This document shows positions 44,241 to 52,969 of a stretch of DNA of 64,000 nt, piece after piece; positions within the stretch are counted from its first letter, which is position 1, and every line of letters begins with the position of its first letter. Origin of the DNA: Candidatus Thiocaldithrix dubininis (GTDB lineage: Bacteria > Pseudomonadota > Gammaproteobacteria > Thiotrichales > Thiotrichaceae). A model generated the notes under the pieces. It ran no database searches. It saw only the letters and a program-made list of their open reading frames with translations, and was not told where the DNA came from. The stretch lies in NCBI GenBank assembly GCA_029972135.1, contig CP124755.1, positions 620,001 to 684,000 on the forward strand, read 5' to 3'. A program made the translations under genes and the position numbers.

Positions 44241-46287
44241 TAAATTAATCGTGCGGGATTGGCAACAAATTAGACGTTGGTTAGAGCCACGCATTGCTGC
44301 GGATCAAGTGCGTTTAGTTTCTGTGGATATTTTCGATACGATTTTATCGCGTTGTATTGAACCGCCGTCCGATGTGCAATATGCCGTTTGCCGTAAGATT
44401 GCGCAACGCTTGCATTTAGATGTTGAGATGGTTTGGCAAACGCGGCAAAGCGTGGAAGCGGCATTACGTCAAGAAGCGGTAAAAGCTGGTTTTGATCCTG
44501 AATGCGGCTATAGTGAATTAGTGCCGCGTTGGGTTGAACAATTATGTGGCGTACACAATACCGAGTTAGAACAGTTTATTATTGAAACGGAAATCAATTT
44601 AGAAGACAACGCGCTACATGTGAAGCCAGAAGCGCAAGTGTTTATGGATTGGTTGCGGGAACAGCAAGTTGCGCTGATTGCGACCTCCGATATGTATTTA
44701 GACCATGCTTTAATGCGTGAATTATTGGCGCGTAAAGGTTTGTTGCCGTATTTCCAGGCAATTTATGTATCGGCGGATAATTTGATTGGTAAATACAGCG
44801 GGCGTTTATTCCAATATATTTTAGACAAACATAAGTTACAGCCTGCGCAATTAGTGCATATTGGCGACAATCCAATTTCGGATCGTAAAGCCGCTTGCCA
44901 ACAAGGGATTCAGGGCATTTGGTTATTTGAAAAAAGCGATTTAAAACGCCGTGAGCAATTAGCCTTATCAGCAACGATGGCTAAACGGGGCGGTATTTGG
45001 ACAGGTCGGCATTTTTTTAGTTTAGTGCAAGCGCGTATTCAACAACGTGACGGCTTACGTCCGCATAACTTTTTTTATCGTTATGGGCGTGATGTATTAG
45101 GTGCAGCGTTTAGCGTGTTTATGTTGGGGTTGCAAGAGCGTTTACAGCGGCAAGCGATTGAAAAAGTCTTATTTGTGGCGCGGGATGGCTATTTATTCGA
45201 GCGGATGTATGCCAGCTTGCCGCAACAAGTGCCCTCTGAATATGTCTACCTTTCGCGTAAAGTAATTACGGCGGCCTCGGTTGCCGACGGGCTAACCCAT
45301 GCGCAAGCCATTGTTGCGTTTTATAACCCTAAGCAATGCGGTTTAGAATCCGTGTGTAAGGTGTACGGTTTACCGGAAGCTTTATTAAGACCGTTGGCAA
45401 AATTACACGGCTTTATGAATTTTGCTGAACCGATTAGCGATTGGCAAGATACACGTTTACATCAATTTTTAGGCGATTCCGAAGTCCAGAGCATTATTCG
45501 CCAAGCGGGTCGCTCACATAAACGCTTATTAGAACGTTACTTAGAACAAGTCGGCTTTTTTAATTATAAAAGCGTTGCGTTGGTCGATATTGGCTGGAAT
45601 GGCACCGTACAAAAATTCTTAAAACACGCATTCGGGCAGCGTGCAGATTTTCCAATTTTACACGGCTATTACTTTGCCTTTGTACCTAAGTTGTATAACG
45701 ATTTTGGCGAGAATAATTTCTGTGAAGGCATTGTGCACGATTCCCGCCGTGGTAACAGTTGTGAACGGATTCCTGCCGAGTTTGAGGAAATTTTCGAGCA
45801 AGGCGCGCGTGCTGCTGAAGCCACTACCATTGGTTATCGTGATCAGTTTGGTTATGTCGAACCTGTATTAAAACCAGATACTGCGCCCGACCGTCAAGCC
45901 GAACTGCGCTGTAATCCCTTGGTTGCACGCTTACAAGAGGGCATTTTGGCGCATTGGGAACATTTCCAAGCGGTACAAAAGCTAACCGGTTATGACAGTG
46001 AGGCGTTGCGCCAATATGTATACGGTTTGTTAGAGCGGGCAGTGGTATATCCCACAGCAGAAGAAACCCGCGAACTCACTCAGTTAGTGCATACCGAAGA
46101 TTTTGGGCATGATCATATTTTAACGTTAGATAATCCCAAAGTGGGTTGGAAGGATTTACTTCAACCCCAGCAATTGCTTAAACGCTTAGAACTCAGCGCA
46201 TGGCGTTATGCCTTGCTAGACAATATTCCCACCGGTTTAGCAAACTTTGCTTTCCGCGTGGCTTATCTGCATCTGGTTAAAAAATAA
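44233..46287 (+). CDS. COG5610-type HAD-like protein with two HAD-like regions
   Basis: 684 residues. First HAD domain (about 28-225): SVDIFDTILSR, ATSDMYLD and HIGDNPISD. In motif I the second position is Phe (DIFDT). A second HAD-like region (about 300-480) has FVARDGYLFERMY and LVDIGWNGTVQ. Proteins of this pattern sit in surface polysaccharide loci, with unknown substrate. It overlaps the upstream glycosyltransferase by 8 bases. Confidence 0.8.
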   Translation: MPSKLIVRDWQQIRRWLEPRIAADQVRLVSVDIFDTILSRCIEPPSDVQYAVCRKIAQRLHLDVEMVWQTRQSVEAALRQEAVKAGFDPECGYSELVPRWVEQLCGVHNTELEQFIIETEINLEDNALHVKPEAQVFMDWLREQQVALIATSDMYLDHALMRELLARKGLLPYFQAIYVSADNLIGKYSGRLFQYILDKHKLQPAQLVHIGDNPISDRKAACQQGIQGIWLFEKSDLKRREQLALSATMAKRGGIWTGRHFFSLVQARIQQRDGLRPHNFFYRYGRDVLGAAFSVFMLGLQERLQRQAIEKVLFVARDGYLFERMYASLPQQVPSEYVYLSRKVITAASVADGLTHAQAIVAFYNPKQCGLESVCKVYGLPEALLRPLAKLHGFMNFAEPISDWQDTRLHQFLGDSEVQSIIRQAGRSHKRLLERYLEQVGFFNYKSVALVDIGWNGTVQKFLKHAFGQRADFPILHGYYFAFVPKLYNDFGENNFCEGIVHDSRRGNSCERIPAEFEEIFEQGARAAEATTIGYRDQFGYVEPVLKPDTAPDRQAELRCNPLVARLQEGILAHWEHFQAVQKLTGYDSEALRQYVYGLLERAVVYPTAEETRELTQLVHTEDFGHDHILTLDNPKVGWKDLLQPQQLLKRLELSAWRYALLDNIPTGLANFAFRVAYLHLVKK

Positions 46288-46352
46288 ATTCAGCCAAATC
46301 AATTATTAATTAAGGCTGCTGTTAAACAATCCAACCACATAAGGGGTAGAGC

Positions 46353-46544
46353 ATGGTGCTAAGTCCCACCCGTTTATTTTTTTATGCGTTAGCGTTCCGC
46401 TTCGCAGCAGGACGCGGTCGCTGTTTTAGTCCGGGTTTAAAAGCCCTGATTATTTGGCATGTAACTCGCTTTAATAATCGCTTATTAGATAAAGCCACTG
46501 CCAAGTGGTTAAGAGCGCATTGCGAAACGTTTTGGGGGCGCTAA
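46353..46544 (+). CDS. 63-residue small protein translationally coupled to a glycosyltransferase
   Basis: A small basic protein (MVLSPTRLFFYALAFRF...) with no recognised domain. Support for a real gene is AAGGGG 7-8 bases before the ATG and a TAATG junction: the stop at 46542-46544 shares its last base with the start of the next gene. It is hydrophobic and Arg/Phe-rich at the N-terminus and could be membrane associated. It might also be the end of a decayed larger gene. Confidence 0.5.
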   Translation: MVLSPTRLFFYALAFRFAAGRGRCFSPGLKALIIWHVTRFNNRLLDKATAKWLRAHCETFWGR

Positions 46545-47443
46545 TGCAAGTACAAATCTTACTTTCAACTTACAATGGCGAACGCTGGCTCAGCGAGTTA
46601 TTGGCTTCGTTGCTCTGGCAAACGCATAAGCATTGGCAATTGATTATTCGTGATGACGGTTCAACGGATAATACTTGGGCATTATTGCAAGCGTGGCAAG
46701 CTCAACATCCACAGCGTGTTAAATGCGTAATCAGCGAACGCGAGCATGTGGGTACAACCGAAAGCTTTAATCGTTTGGTAGCCGCCAGCGATGCAGATTA
46801 TTTATTGTTTTGCGATCAAGACGATGTATGGTTTCCTGAGAAAGTTGAGTTGCAGCTTAATGCACTACTTGCCCTTGAAACTGGGCAGGGCAAAGCCAAT
46901 GCCAACTTAGTGCATGCGGATTTAATGGTGGTGGATGCCAGTAAACAGTTAGTGGCAGCCTCTTTCTGGCAAGCACGCGGCTTTAATACCCAGCAAAGCA
47001 AGCAACATTATTTAATTAATAATGTGGTAACAGGTTGTGCCACGATTTTTAATCGTGCGGCGGCAGACTTAGCCTTTCCAGTGCCGACGCACGCCTTACA
47101 ACATGACCGTTGGTTAGCGTTAGTTTGTGTTTGGTTTGGTACAGTGCAAGCCTTGCCTTATCAACTGCTATTTTATCGCCAACACAGTACCAACCAAATT
47201 GGTGCACGTCGCCCGTTTAATTTCAATATTGCTGCCCGAGTCAAAGCATGGAGTACCCAAGCTCAAGCCTTTACGCAACGTTACGCTACCCGTTTAGACC
47301 CGCAGCAAGCCGATGTGCAAGTGTTACAAGCATTAAGCCGTTTAACCGAGTTAAAAGCGTGGCAACGTCGCCAATCTATTGTACGGCATCGCCTGTATAA
47401 ACCCAGTTTGTTAGAAAACGTAGCGTTATTGTTACTAGCGTAG
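46544..47443 (+). CDS. family 2 glycosyltransferase
   Basis: 299 residues. MQVQILLSTYNGERWLSELL, RDDGSTDNT and FCDQDDVWFPEK are the GT2 motifs typical of rhamnosyltransferase-like members of O-antigen clusters. The ATG directly overlaps the preceding small gene (TAATG). Sugar specificity unknown. Confidence 0.88.
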   Translation: MQVQILLSTYNGERWLSELLASLLWQTHKHWQLIIRDDGSTDNTWALLQAWQAQHPQRVKCVISEREHVGTTESFNRLVAASDADYLLFCDQDDVWFPEKVELQLNALLALETGQGKANANLVHADLMVVDASKQLVAASFWQARGFNTQQSKQHYLINNVVTGCATIFNRAAADLAFPVPTHALQHDRWLALVCVWFGTVQALPYQLLFYRQHSTNQIGARRPFNFNIAARVKAWSTQAQAFTQRYATRLDPQQADVQVLQALSRLTELKAWQRRQSIVRHRLYKPSLLENVALLLLA

Positions 47444-47458
47444 CTTTAGGAATTTAGT

Positions 47459-48526
47459 ATGCAAACAAAAATAATGCGACCAGAGGTAGCGGTTATTGTG
47501 TTAACCCGTAATGCGGGGCGTTTATGGCCGGATTGGCTGAAAGGCATTCAGCAACAAACCGTGCAAGCCGGGCGTTATTTAGTAGTGGATTCAGAATCGA
47601 CTGATCACACCGTTGCCTTAGCCCATGCAGCAAACTTAGATGTGGTTACCGTATCAGCAAAAACGTTTAATCATGGGGGTACACGGCAGTTAGCCGCTGA
47701 TTTATGTGCAGATGCGCAATTCTTGGTATATATGACACAAGATGCCATTCTGAAACAAGCCGATTCCTTAGAGCGTTTATTAGCGGAATTTAACGATGAC
47801 AAAGTAGGCTTAGTCTTTGGGCGACACATACCCCGTGCCGATGCGGATTTAATTGAACAACACGCCCGCAGTTTTACGTATCCGCCACAAGCCTCGGTAC
47901 AAGAGCGGGATTGTTTTAAAAGCAAAGGTTATCGAGCTGCGTTTTCCTCTGATGTTTATGCCGCTTATCGGGTGACTGCATTACGCAGTATTGGGGGTTT
48001 TCCACAGCATATTATTGTCAGCGAAGATAGTTATGTGGCGGCACGCTTATTATTGACGGGTTGGAAATCGGTGTACGCCGCTGACAGTACTGTAGAACAT
48101 TCGCATCGTTATAGCTTTTTACAAGTATTTCGCCGCTATTTCGATGTTGGTGTTTTTCACGCTACCGAAGCACCACTGATGCGTTTAGTCGGAAAACCGG
48201 ATAAAGAAGCAGGGCATTATGTTAGGTCGTTGATTCGTTTTTTAAGCGCTAGTAATAAGTGGCTATTACCGAAAGCAGGTTTACAAACCCTGATCCGTTT
48301 ATTAGGGTTTCGCTTAGGACAGCATTATCAACGTTTGCCATTAAACTGGTGTAAAGCAATTAGTGTGCAAAAAGCCTATTGGCAAGGCGTACAGCCGGGG
48401 GTATTTTTGCCTTATGTACCGCAATATTTAGCCAGCTCCTCGCAACCGTTAATAATGCCATTTCAATCAGTTCTATCCATTCAGGGTAAGTTAACAGAGA
48501 TTGACAGCGCTAATTTAGATTATTAG
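47459..48526 (+). CDS. family 2 glycosyltransferase (rhamnosyltransferase-like)
   Basis: 355 residues. EVAVIVLTRNAGRLWPDWLKGI, VVDSESTDHT, TFNHGGTRQLAA and YMTQDA fit the RfbN/WbbL-like rhamnosyltransferase branch of GT2. AGGAA lies 7 bases before the ATG. Last gene of the operon; a terminator follows 64 bases on. Confidence 0.88.
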   Translation: MQTKIMRPEVAVIVLTRNAGRLWPDWLKGIQQQTVQAGRYLVVDSESTDHTVALAHAANLDVVTVSAKTFNHGGTRQLAADLCADAQFLVYMTQDAILKQADSLERLLAEFNDDKVGLVFGRHIPRADADLIEQHARSFTYPPQASVQERDCFKSKGYRAAFSSDVYAAYRVTALRSIGGFPQHIIVSEDSYVAARLLLTGWKSVYAADSTVEHSHRYSFLQVFRRYFDVGVFHATEAPLMRLVGKPDKEAGHYVRSLIRFLSASNKWLLPKAGLQTLIRLLGFRLGQHYQRLPLNWCKAISVQKAYWQGVQPGVFLPYVPQYLASSSQPLIMPFQSVLSIQGKLTEIDSANLDY

Positions 48527-48589
48527 AATATTATCATATTGTTTAGATATTGAATCTAACACTCCTCCATCCTCCTTTGGTGGTAATTG

Positions 48590-48618
48590 CGCGGCACTTA
48601 ATAGCCGCGTTTTTTTTG
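48590..48618 (+). terminator. Rho-independent terminator of the polysaccharide operon
   Basis: CGCGGC (48590-48595) and GCCGCG (48604-48609) form a stem with an 8-nt loop followed by nine T. It ends the operon just before the IS607-family element. Confidence 0.85.
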
Positions 48619-48659
48619 TCTACTGGTTTTAGGGCTATAAAACCGTTCTTTTAAACTTA

Positions 48660-48668
48660 TACAAACTT
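48660..48668 (+). repeat. subterminal repeat at the tnpB end of the IS607 element
   Basis: TACAAACTT, inverted copy of 50503-50511. It lies 34 bases beyond the tnpB stop, within the likely right end that is transcribed as the guide RNA scaffold in TnpB systems. Confidence 0.5.
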
Positions 48669-48701
48669 AACCAAGGTCAAGTTTGCGGTTAAATTCCTGC
48701 T

Positions 48702-49868
48702 TCATGGGGCTGGTTTCGTCTTCGGCTTTCGTCTAAGGCCAGCGCCTTCCCCTCCACAGGCAGACCCCGTGGAACTCACGGCGTATTTTTCCAAATTATT
48801 GGCAGCGTTGATGTCACGGTCATGGACTGCACCACAAACGGGGCAAGTCCATTCACGTATCGACAGCGGGAGCTTTTCTACTTTTTCACCACACGCTGCA
48901 CAGGTCTTGCTAGAGGCAAAAAACCGATCAGCCACGACCACTACACCGCCCCGCATGGTCGCTTTGTAGTCCAGTTGCCGCCGAAACTCGAAGAAGCCCA
49001 TGTCGCTGATCGCACGGGATAAATGGCGGTTTTTCACCATACCCGATACGTTCAAATCTTCAATGCCAAGGGTGTGGAAACGGCGGGTTAAATCCGTGGT
49101 GAGTTGATGCAAACTGTCTTGGCGGATGTTGGCAATACGTGCGTGAAGTTTTGCCAACTTCTGTTTTGCCTTGTGGCGGTTGGCACTGCCCTTGACCTTG
49201 TGTGACAGGCTACGGGACAAGCGTTGCAGGTGGGAAAGTAAGGCTTTATACGGTTTCGCCCCTGCTACTTTTTCCCCTGTTGACAGGGTTGCCAGTGCAG
49301 ATATGCCCAAATCTATCCCCACTGCGCCTTGGTTTTCGGCAGGTGGGAGGTGATTTGAGGTGGTATCCACGGTGATGCTGGCGAACCACTGGTCAGCGGT
49401 GCGGGAAACCGTGGCAGAGAGAATTTTGCCGGAAAAGCGTAACGTTTCCCGCATCCGTACTAACCCAAGGTTGGGAATGCGGATGCGGCAAGCGTCAAGG
49501 CTGAACTGGTCGTTGGTGAGGGTAAAGCTGTCACGGCTTTTACCTTTCTTTTTGAATTGTGGGTACTGGGCTCGCCCTGCAAAGAAGTTATTGAAGGCCT
49601 GCCCCAATTGAATAATCGCCATTTGTGGCGCATTTTTGGTGACTTCCAGCATCCACGGAAATTGTTCACGTTTTACCGCGTTTAGCTGGCGGCGTAGCAA
49701 CATCTGGTTAGGTTTGGGCTGGCTGTTATCGTTCTTCCATGCGGCGTATTGGCTTTGCCATTCTGCCAATGCCCAGTTGTAGGCAAACCGCGCCGTGCCT
49801 GCGGCTTTCGCCAAGTACGTGGCTTGTTTATGATTGGGGTCAAGGCGGATTTTGTGGCTGATGATCAT
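48702..49868 (-). CDS. tnpB: TnpB, RNA-guided RuvC-type nuclease of the IS607 element
   Basis: 388 residues. The RuvC-like triad is intact: Asp186 (GIDLGISAL), Glu270 (GIEDLNVSGM) and Asp352 (HDRDINAANN). The zinc ribbon CAACGEK and CPVCGAV (Cys323, 326, 342, 345) is complete, and the N-terminal helical domain is present. TnpB uses an RNA from the element end (omega/reRNA) to cut DNA next to a TAM, helping element maintenance. The tail after the triad (SACGGEGAGLRRKPKTKPAP) overlaps the probable reRNA coding region. Confidence 0.92.
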   Translation of the reverse strand: MIISHKIRLDPNHKQATYLAKAAGTARFAYNWALAEWQSQYAAWKNDNSQPKPNQMLLRRQLNAVKREQFPWMLEVTKNAPQMAIIQLGQAFNNFFAGRAQYPQFKKKGKSRDSFTLTNDQFSLDACRIRIPNLGLVRMRETLRFSGKILSATVSRTADQWFASITVDTTSNHLPPAENQGAVGIDLGISALATLSTGEKVAGAKPYKALLSHLQRLSRSLSHKVKGSANRHKAKQKLAKLHARIANIRQDSLHQLTTDLTRRFHTLGIEDLNVSGMVKNRHLSRAISDMGFFEFRRQLDYKATMRGGVVVVADRFFASSKTCAACGEKVEKLPLSIREWTCPVCGAVHDRDINAANNLEKYAVSSTGSACGGEGAGLRRKPKTKPAP

Positions 49869-50485
49869 GCCTGCGATTCTTCCACGGCTTTCTTTACCCC
49901 GTCCAGTAGCTTTTTGTTTTTGCGGGAACGTGAGCCGTACAAGCGTGCCGAGAAAACGGTGATGATTTCCAGCACATCGGTTGCTAGGTCTTCCTCAAAG
50001 GTGGTGTCCTCACCTTTATTCACGATCACCACCTCCACTTGTTTGGCTTCGCAGATGGAAAACACCAGTTCCGCCCCAAGCCGTAGTAGGCGGTCTTTGT
50101 GGGTGATGACCAACCGCCCAACATTACCCGCCAGAATCTCATTCAACAGGCGTTTAAGCCCTTTTTTGTAATAGTTCACGCCTGAACCGAGGTCGGATAT
50201 TAGCTCGAATGTCCAATCTTGTTGGGCGCAGTACAGTTCCAGCACTCGTTTTTGCCATTCCAAGTCGTCTTTTTGGTCGTGGCTAGAAACACGGGCGTAG
50301 GCGAGCGTTTTTCTGTCCTGTTTGCGCAGGTGCGTAGCAGGTTCAATTTGTGAAAGGCGGTAGCGGCGTTGGTTGCCTTGTGTCCGCTCTGGTATCAGTT
50401 TGCCGGACGCCTCCCAACGCCGTAAGGTCGTCGGGCTGATGCCTAACCGTTCTGCTGCTTCGCTGATGGTGATTAACTTATCCAT
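49865..50485 (-). CDS. tnpA: IS607-family serine recombinase TnpA
   Basis: 206 residues. An N-terminal MerR-type helix-turn-helix (TISEAAERLGISPTTLRRW) precedes the serine-resolvase catalytic domain: nucleophile Ser67 in AYARVSSHDQKDDL, SDLGSGVNYYKKGL and TVFSARLYGSRSRKN. It excises and inserts the element through a circular intermediate. It appears full-length and active. Confidence 0.93.
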   Translation of the reverse strand: MDKLITISEAAERLGISPTTLRRWEASGKLIPERTQGNQRRYRLSQIEPATHLRKQDRKTLAYARVSSHDQKDDLEWQKRVLELYCAQQDWTFELISDLGSGVNYYKKGLKRLLNEILAGNVGRLVITHKDRLLRLGAELVFSICEAKQVEVVIVNKGEDTTFEEDLATDVLEIITVFSARLYGSRSRKNKKLLDGVKKAVEESQA

Positions 50486-50502
50486 TTTGGATAGTTTAGT
50501 AC

Positions 50503-50511
50503 AAGTTTGTA
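50503..50511 (-). repeat. subterminal repeat at the tnpA end of the IS607 element
   Basis: AAGTTTGTA on the plus strand, inverted partner of 48660-48668. It lies 18 bases upstream of the tnpA start. Confidence 0.5.
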
Positions 50512-50587
50512 AAATTTCTAGTTTACTGTTTCAAACCCTAGCCTACTGAAGATTCTGCGATTTTATGTAATCAAACGGGTGAAGCAC

Positions 50588-50616
50588 TTGAGAAATAACT
50601 GCGTTTCGCCTAAAAT
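50588..50616 (+). promoter_or_regulatory. sigma70-type promoter of rplM-rpsI
   Basis: TTGAGA (50588-50593) and TAAAAT (50611-50616) are exactly 17 bases apart; the rplM ATG is 78 bases downstream, leaving a leader of about 70 nt. This is a close match to the consensus and lies outside the IS element. Confidence 0.65.
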
Positions 50617-50693
50617 CCGCCGTTTCTTCGACCCTGCCACCCTCAGGTTAAGGCAGATTGAAACAACAAGTGAATGATTTGGATTGGAATAAA

Positions 50694-51122
50694 ATGAAGA
50701 CATTCAGTGCAAAGCCGGCTGAGGTGAAACGCGATTGGTATGTCGTGAATGCCGAAGGCAAGGCACTAGGCCGTTTGGCTACCGAAGTTGCCCGGCGTTT
50801 GCGTGGCAAGCATAAACCAGAATATACCCCGCATGTGGATACCGGCGACTATATCGTAATTATCAATGCTGATAAAGTTGCGGTAACCGGTAATAAAGCG
50901 AAAGATAAAACCTACTATTCACATACAGGTTATATCGGCAATATGCGTGCCTTTACCTTTGAAAAAATGCAACAACGTGCCCCCGGTCGTGTTATTGAAT
51001 TAGCTATCAAAGGCATGTTACCGAAAAACCCATTAGGTCGTGCAATGTTCCGTAAATTAAAAGTTTACGCTGGCACTGAACATAATCATCAAGCACAACA
51101 GCCACAAGCGCTGGATTTCTAA
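50694..51122 (+). CDS. rplM: 50S ribosomal protein L13
   Basis: 142 residues, nearly the E. coli length and sequence ([76 protein letters not shown]). The ATG at 50694 matches the conserved start; the upstream in-frame Met adds residues that relatives lack. Forms an operon with rpsI, 16 bases downstream. Confidence 0.98.
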   Translation: MKTFSAKPAEVKRDWYVVNAEGKALGRLATEVARRLRGKHKPEYTPHVDTGDYIVIINADKVAVTGNKAKDKTYYSHTGYIGNMRAFTFEKMQQRAPGRVIELAIKGMLPKNPLGRAMFRKLKVYAGTEHNHQAQQPQALDF

Positions 51123-51138
51123 TTGGTAGGTAATAGCA

Positions 51139-51531
51139 ATGGCTGAATCACAATACTATGGAACTGGTCGCCGTAAATCTTCTTCGGCTCGTGTGTTCCT
51201 ACGCAATGGCAGCGGCAATATTCAAGTAAACGGTTTACCGTTAGGTCAATTTTTCGGTCGCGAAACCTCTAGCATGGTCGTGCGCCAACCGTTACAAACC
51301 GTCGATATGTTAGAAAAATTCGACGTAAGCGTGACTGTTACTGGCGGTGGCATGACAGGTCAAGCAGGTGCAATTCGTTTGGGTATTGCTCGCGCACTAT
51401 TACAATACGATGAAGCATTACGCGGTACATTAAAAGCAGAAGGCTTTTTAACCCGTGACGCACGTGAAGTTGAACGTAAGAAAGTGGGCTTGCACAAAGC
51501 ACGTCGTGCGACCCAATTCTCTAAACGTTAA
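51139..51531 (+). CDS. rpsI: 30S ribosomal protein S9
   Basis: 130 residues. [16 protein letters not shown] near the start and the basic tail [19 protein letters not shown], which reaches the P-site tRNA, are conserved. Follows rplM with AGGTAA upstream. Confidence 0.98.
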   Translation: MAESQYYGTGRRKSSSARVFLRNGSGNIQVNGLPLGQFFGRETSSMVVRQPLQTVDMLEKFDVSVTVTGGGMTGQAGAIRLGIARALLQYDEALRGTLKAEGFLTRDAREVERKKVGLHKARRATQFSKR

Positions 51532-51556
51532 GCTTTTATTGCTCAATGTTTATATG

Positions 51557-51590
51557 AAAAGCCGCAGTGGTTTGACTACTGCGGCTTTTT
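51557..51590 (+). terminator. Rho-independent terminator of rplM-rpsI
   Basis: AAAAGCCGCAGT (51557-51568) and ACTGCGGCTTTT (51578-51589) form a 12-bp stem followed by T, 25 bases after rpsI. Confidence 0.9.
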
Positions 51591-51864
51591 GCATTCTAGG
51601 AACTTTGCTATAATGTTTTCTACCCTGTCTAAAGCCTAATTTATTTTGCTTTTAGAAAATTATACATGCTCTTTAATAAATGTCTTGAATGTGGCTTTTC
51701 TACAACAAATACAGTAAACTTTGTAGCGTATTTGCAAAATAGCTGTTGCAAGATAACTGGAAGGGATGTATAAATACACCCGTCAGATTGAATAAATCTC
51801 GGATTGAAACAAACAAATAAACAACTTTTAAATGACAGGACAAACCTTAAATAGGAGTCGACTC
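51591..51864 (+). promoter_or_regulatory. long upstream region of the porin gene
   Basis: 274 bases of AT-rich sequence without a coding frame. A TATAAT (51609-51614) lies at the left end, with only a weak -35 (TTTTTG). The distance to the porin start would give a leader of about 240 nt, leaving room for sRNA or regulator control. AGGAG precedes the ATG. Confidence 0.4.
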
Positions 51865-52872
51865 ATGAAAAAACTGCTTGCGATCGCAGTTGCTGCTGCT
51901 CTGGTTGCCCCAGCTGCTGCAATGGCTGAAACTACTTTATACGGTAAATTACACGCTTCTTACGGCCAAGTTAAAGATAACGCTGGCAACAAACGTACTG
52001 GCGTTGAAAGCCACGCTTCACGCATTGGTATCAAAGGTTCTCATGCACTGAATAACGGTTTAGAAGCTACCTATGGTTTAGAGTATGGCATCAACCTTGA
52101 TGGTGACAATGGTGATAGTACTTATGGTAACAGTATTGACTCTCTAGGAAATACTAGTACTAGTAATAGCAATGGCTTTACCTCTCGTAACCAGTTTGTT
52201 GGTTTAAAAGGTGGTTTCGGCGAAGTACGTGTGGGTAAACATGATACGCCTGCGAAATTAGCAACTGCCGGTCAAGATGTATTTGCTGATACTTATGCAG
52301 ACTTAGATAATATGATTGTTGCTGATGGTCATCGCGTAAACAATGCAGTAGCCTATATTAATAAATTTGGTCCTGTTGGCTTTGCAGTTGCTCACTCATC
52401 TGGTACAGGTTTGACTGGTGGTGCTGGTACTAATGGTGACAATAGTGCAGATGCCAATAGTGCAATGGTTAACTATGGCAACGGTCCTTGGTATGCAGGT
52501 TTAGGTTATACTCAAGTTAAAGACACTTTAAAAGGTGGTAACTTGGGCTTAGGTTGGAAATCTGAAGCGGGTCATCAAGCAAACTTGATTTACGAAAAAG
52601 TAGATTATGATGCTCCTGCAACTGGTGATGACAAAAACATTTTAGTCAATGGTGTTGCTAAAATGGGCGCTGTCGGCTTAAAAGCTCAATACGGTGAAGG
52701 TAAAACGACAGGTGCTGGTAAAGAAAAATTGGCTTCTGTTGGCTTAGATTATAGTCTGGGTAAGAAAACTTCTGTTTACTTGCTGCATTCACAAGACAAA
52801 AATCCGACCCGCGTAGCTGGCAATACTGATAAAGTTAAAGCAACTGCTGTTGGTTTAGTAACTGAATTCTAA
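51865..52872 (+). CDS. outer-membrane porin (general bacterial porin family)
   Basis: 335 residues. Signal peptide MKKLLAIAVAAALVAPAAAMA-ET, then alternating beta-strands typical of a 16-strand porin (TLYGKLHASYG, SRIGIKGSHALNNGLEATYGLEYG, RNQFVGLKGGFGEVRVGKHDTP) and the terminal Phe (VTEF) required for Bam recognition. An ATG 11 codons upstream lacks support. AGGAG lies 7 bases before the start. Its solute range is not evident. Confidence 0.93.
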   Translation: MKKLLAIAVAAALVAPAAAMAETTLYGKLHASYGQVKDNAGNKRTGVESHASRIGIKGSHALNNGLEATYGLEYGINLDGDNGDSTYGNSIDSLGNTSTSNSNGFTSRNQFVGLKGGFGEVRVGKHDTPAKLATAGQDVFADTYADLDNMIVADGHRVNNAVAYINKFGPVGFAVAHSSGTGLTGGAGTNGDNSADANSAMVNYGNGPWYAGLGYTQVKDTLKGGNLGLGWKSEAGHQANLIYEKVDYDAPATGDDKNILVNGVAKMGAVGLKAQYGEGKTTGAGKEKLASVGLDYSLGKKTSVYLLHSQDKNPTRVAGNTDKVKATAVGLVTEF

Positions 52873-52898
52873 GCCTTCTTGGTTTAGTTGAAAGTTTG

Positions 52899-52925
52899 AA
52901 AAAGGCTTCTTCGGAAGCCTTTTTT
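52899..52925 (+). terminator. Rho-independent terminator of the porin gene
   Basis: GGCTTC-TTCG-GAAGCC with a stable UUCG tetraloop (52904-52919), flanked by A5 and T6. Confidence 0.9.
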
Positions 52926-52969
52926 ATGGGTGTTAAATTAGCCTTGATAATTTTTCATAAGGATGAAAT

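Larger units (their letters stand above)
48640..50530 (-). mobile_element. IS607-family insertion sequence
   Basis: The element carries tnpA (serine recombinase with MerR-type HTH) and tnpB in the IS607 order, overlapping by 4 bases. Both genes are more GC-rich than the host genes, a sign of transfer. Nine-base subterminal inverted repeats TACAAACTT (48660-48668) and AAGTTTGTA (50503-50511) mark the ends. Exact boundaries cannot be fixed because IS607 elements have no long terminal repeats and make no clear target duplication. Confidence 0.75.

Noticed and set aside
48630..50540. IS200/IS605-type transposon
   Set aside because: The recombinase beside tnpB is a serine recombinase with a MerR-type HTH, not a Y1 HUH transposase, so the element is IS607-type.
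50581..50693. A ribosomal-protein autoregulatory RNA in the rplM leader
   Set aside because: The leader is only about 70 nt and I see no stable, recognisable structure in it; only the promoter is reported.
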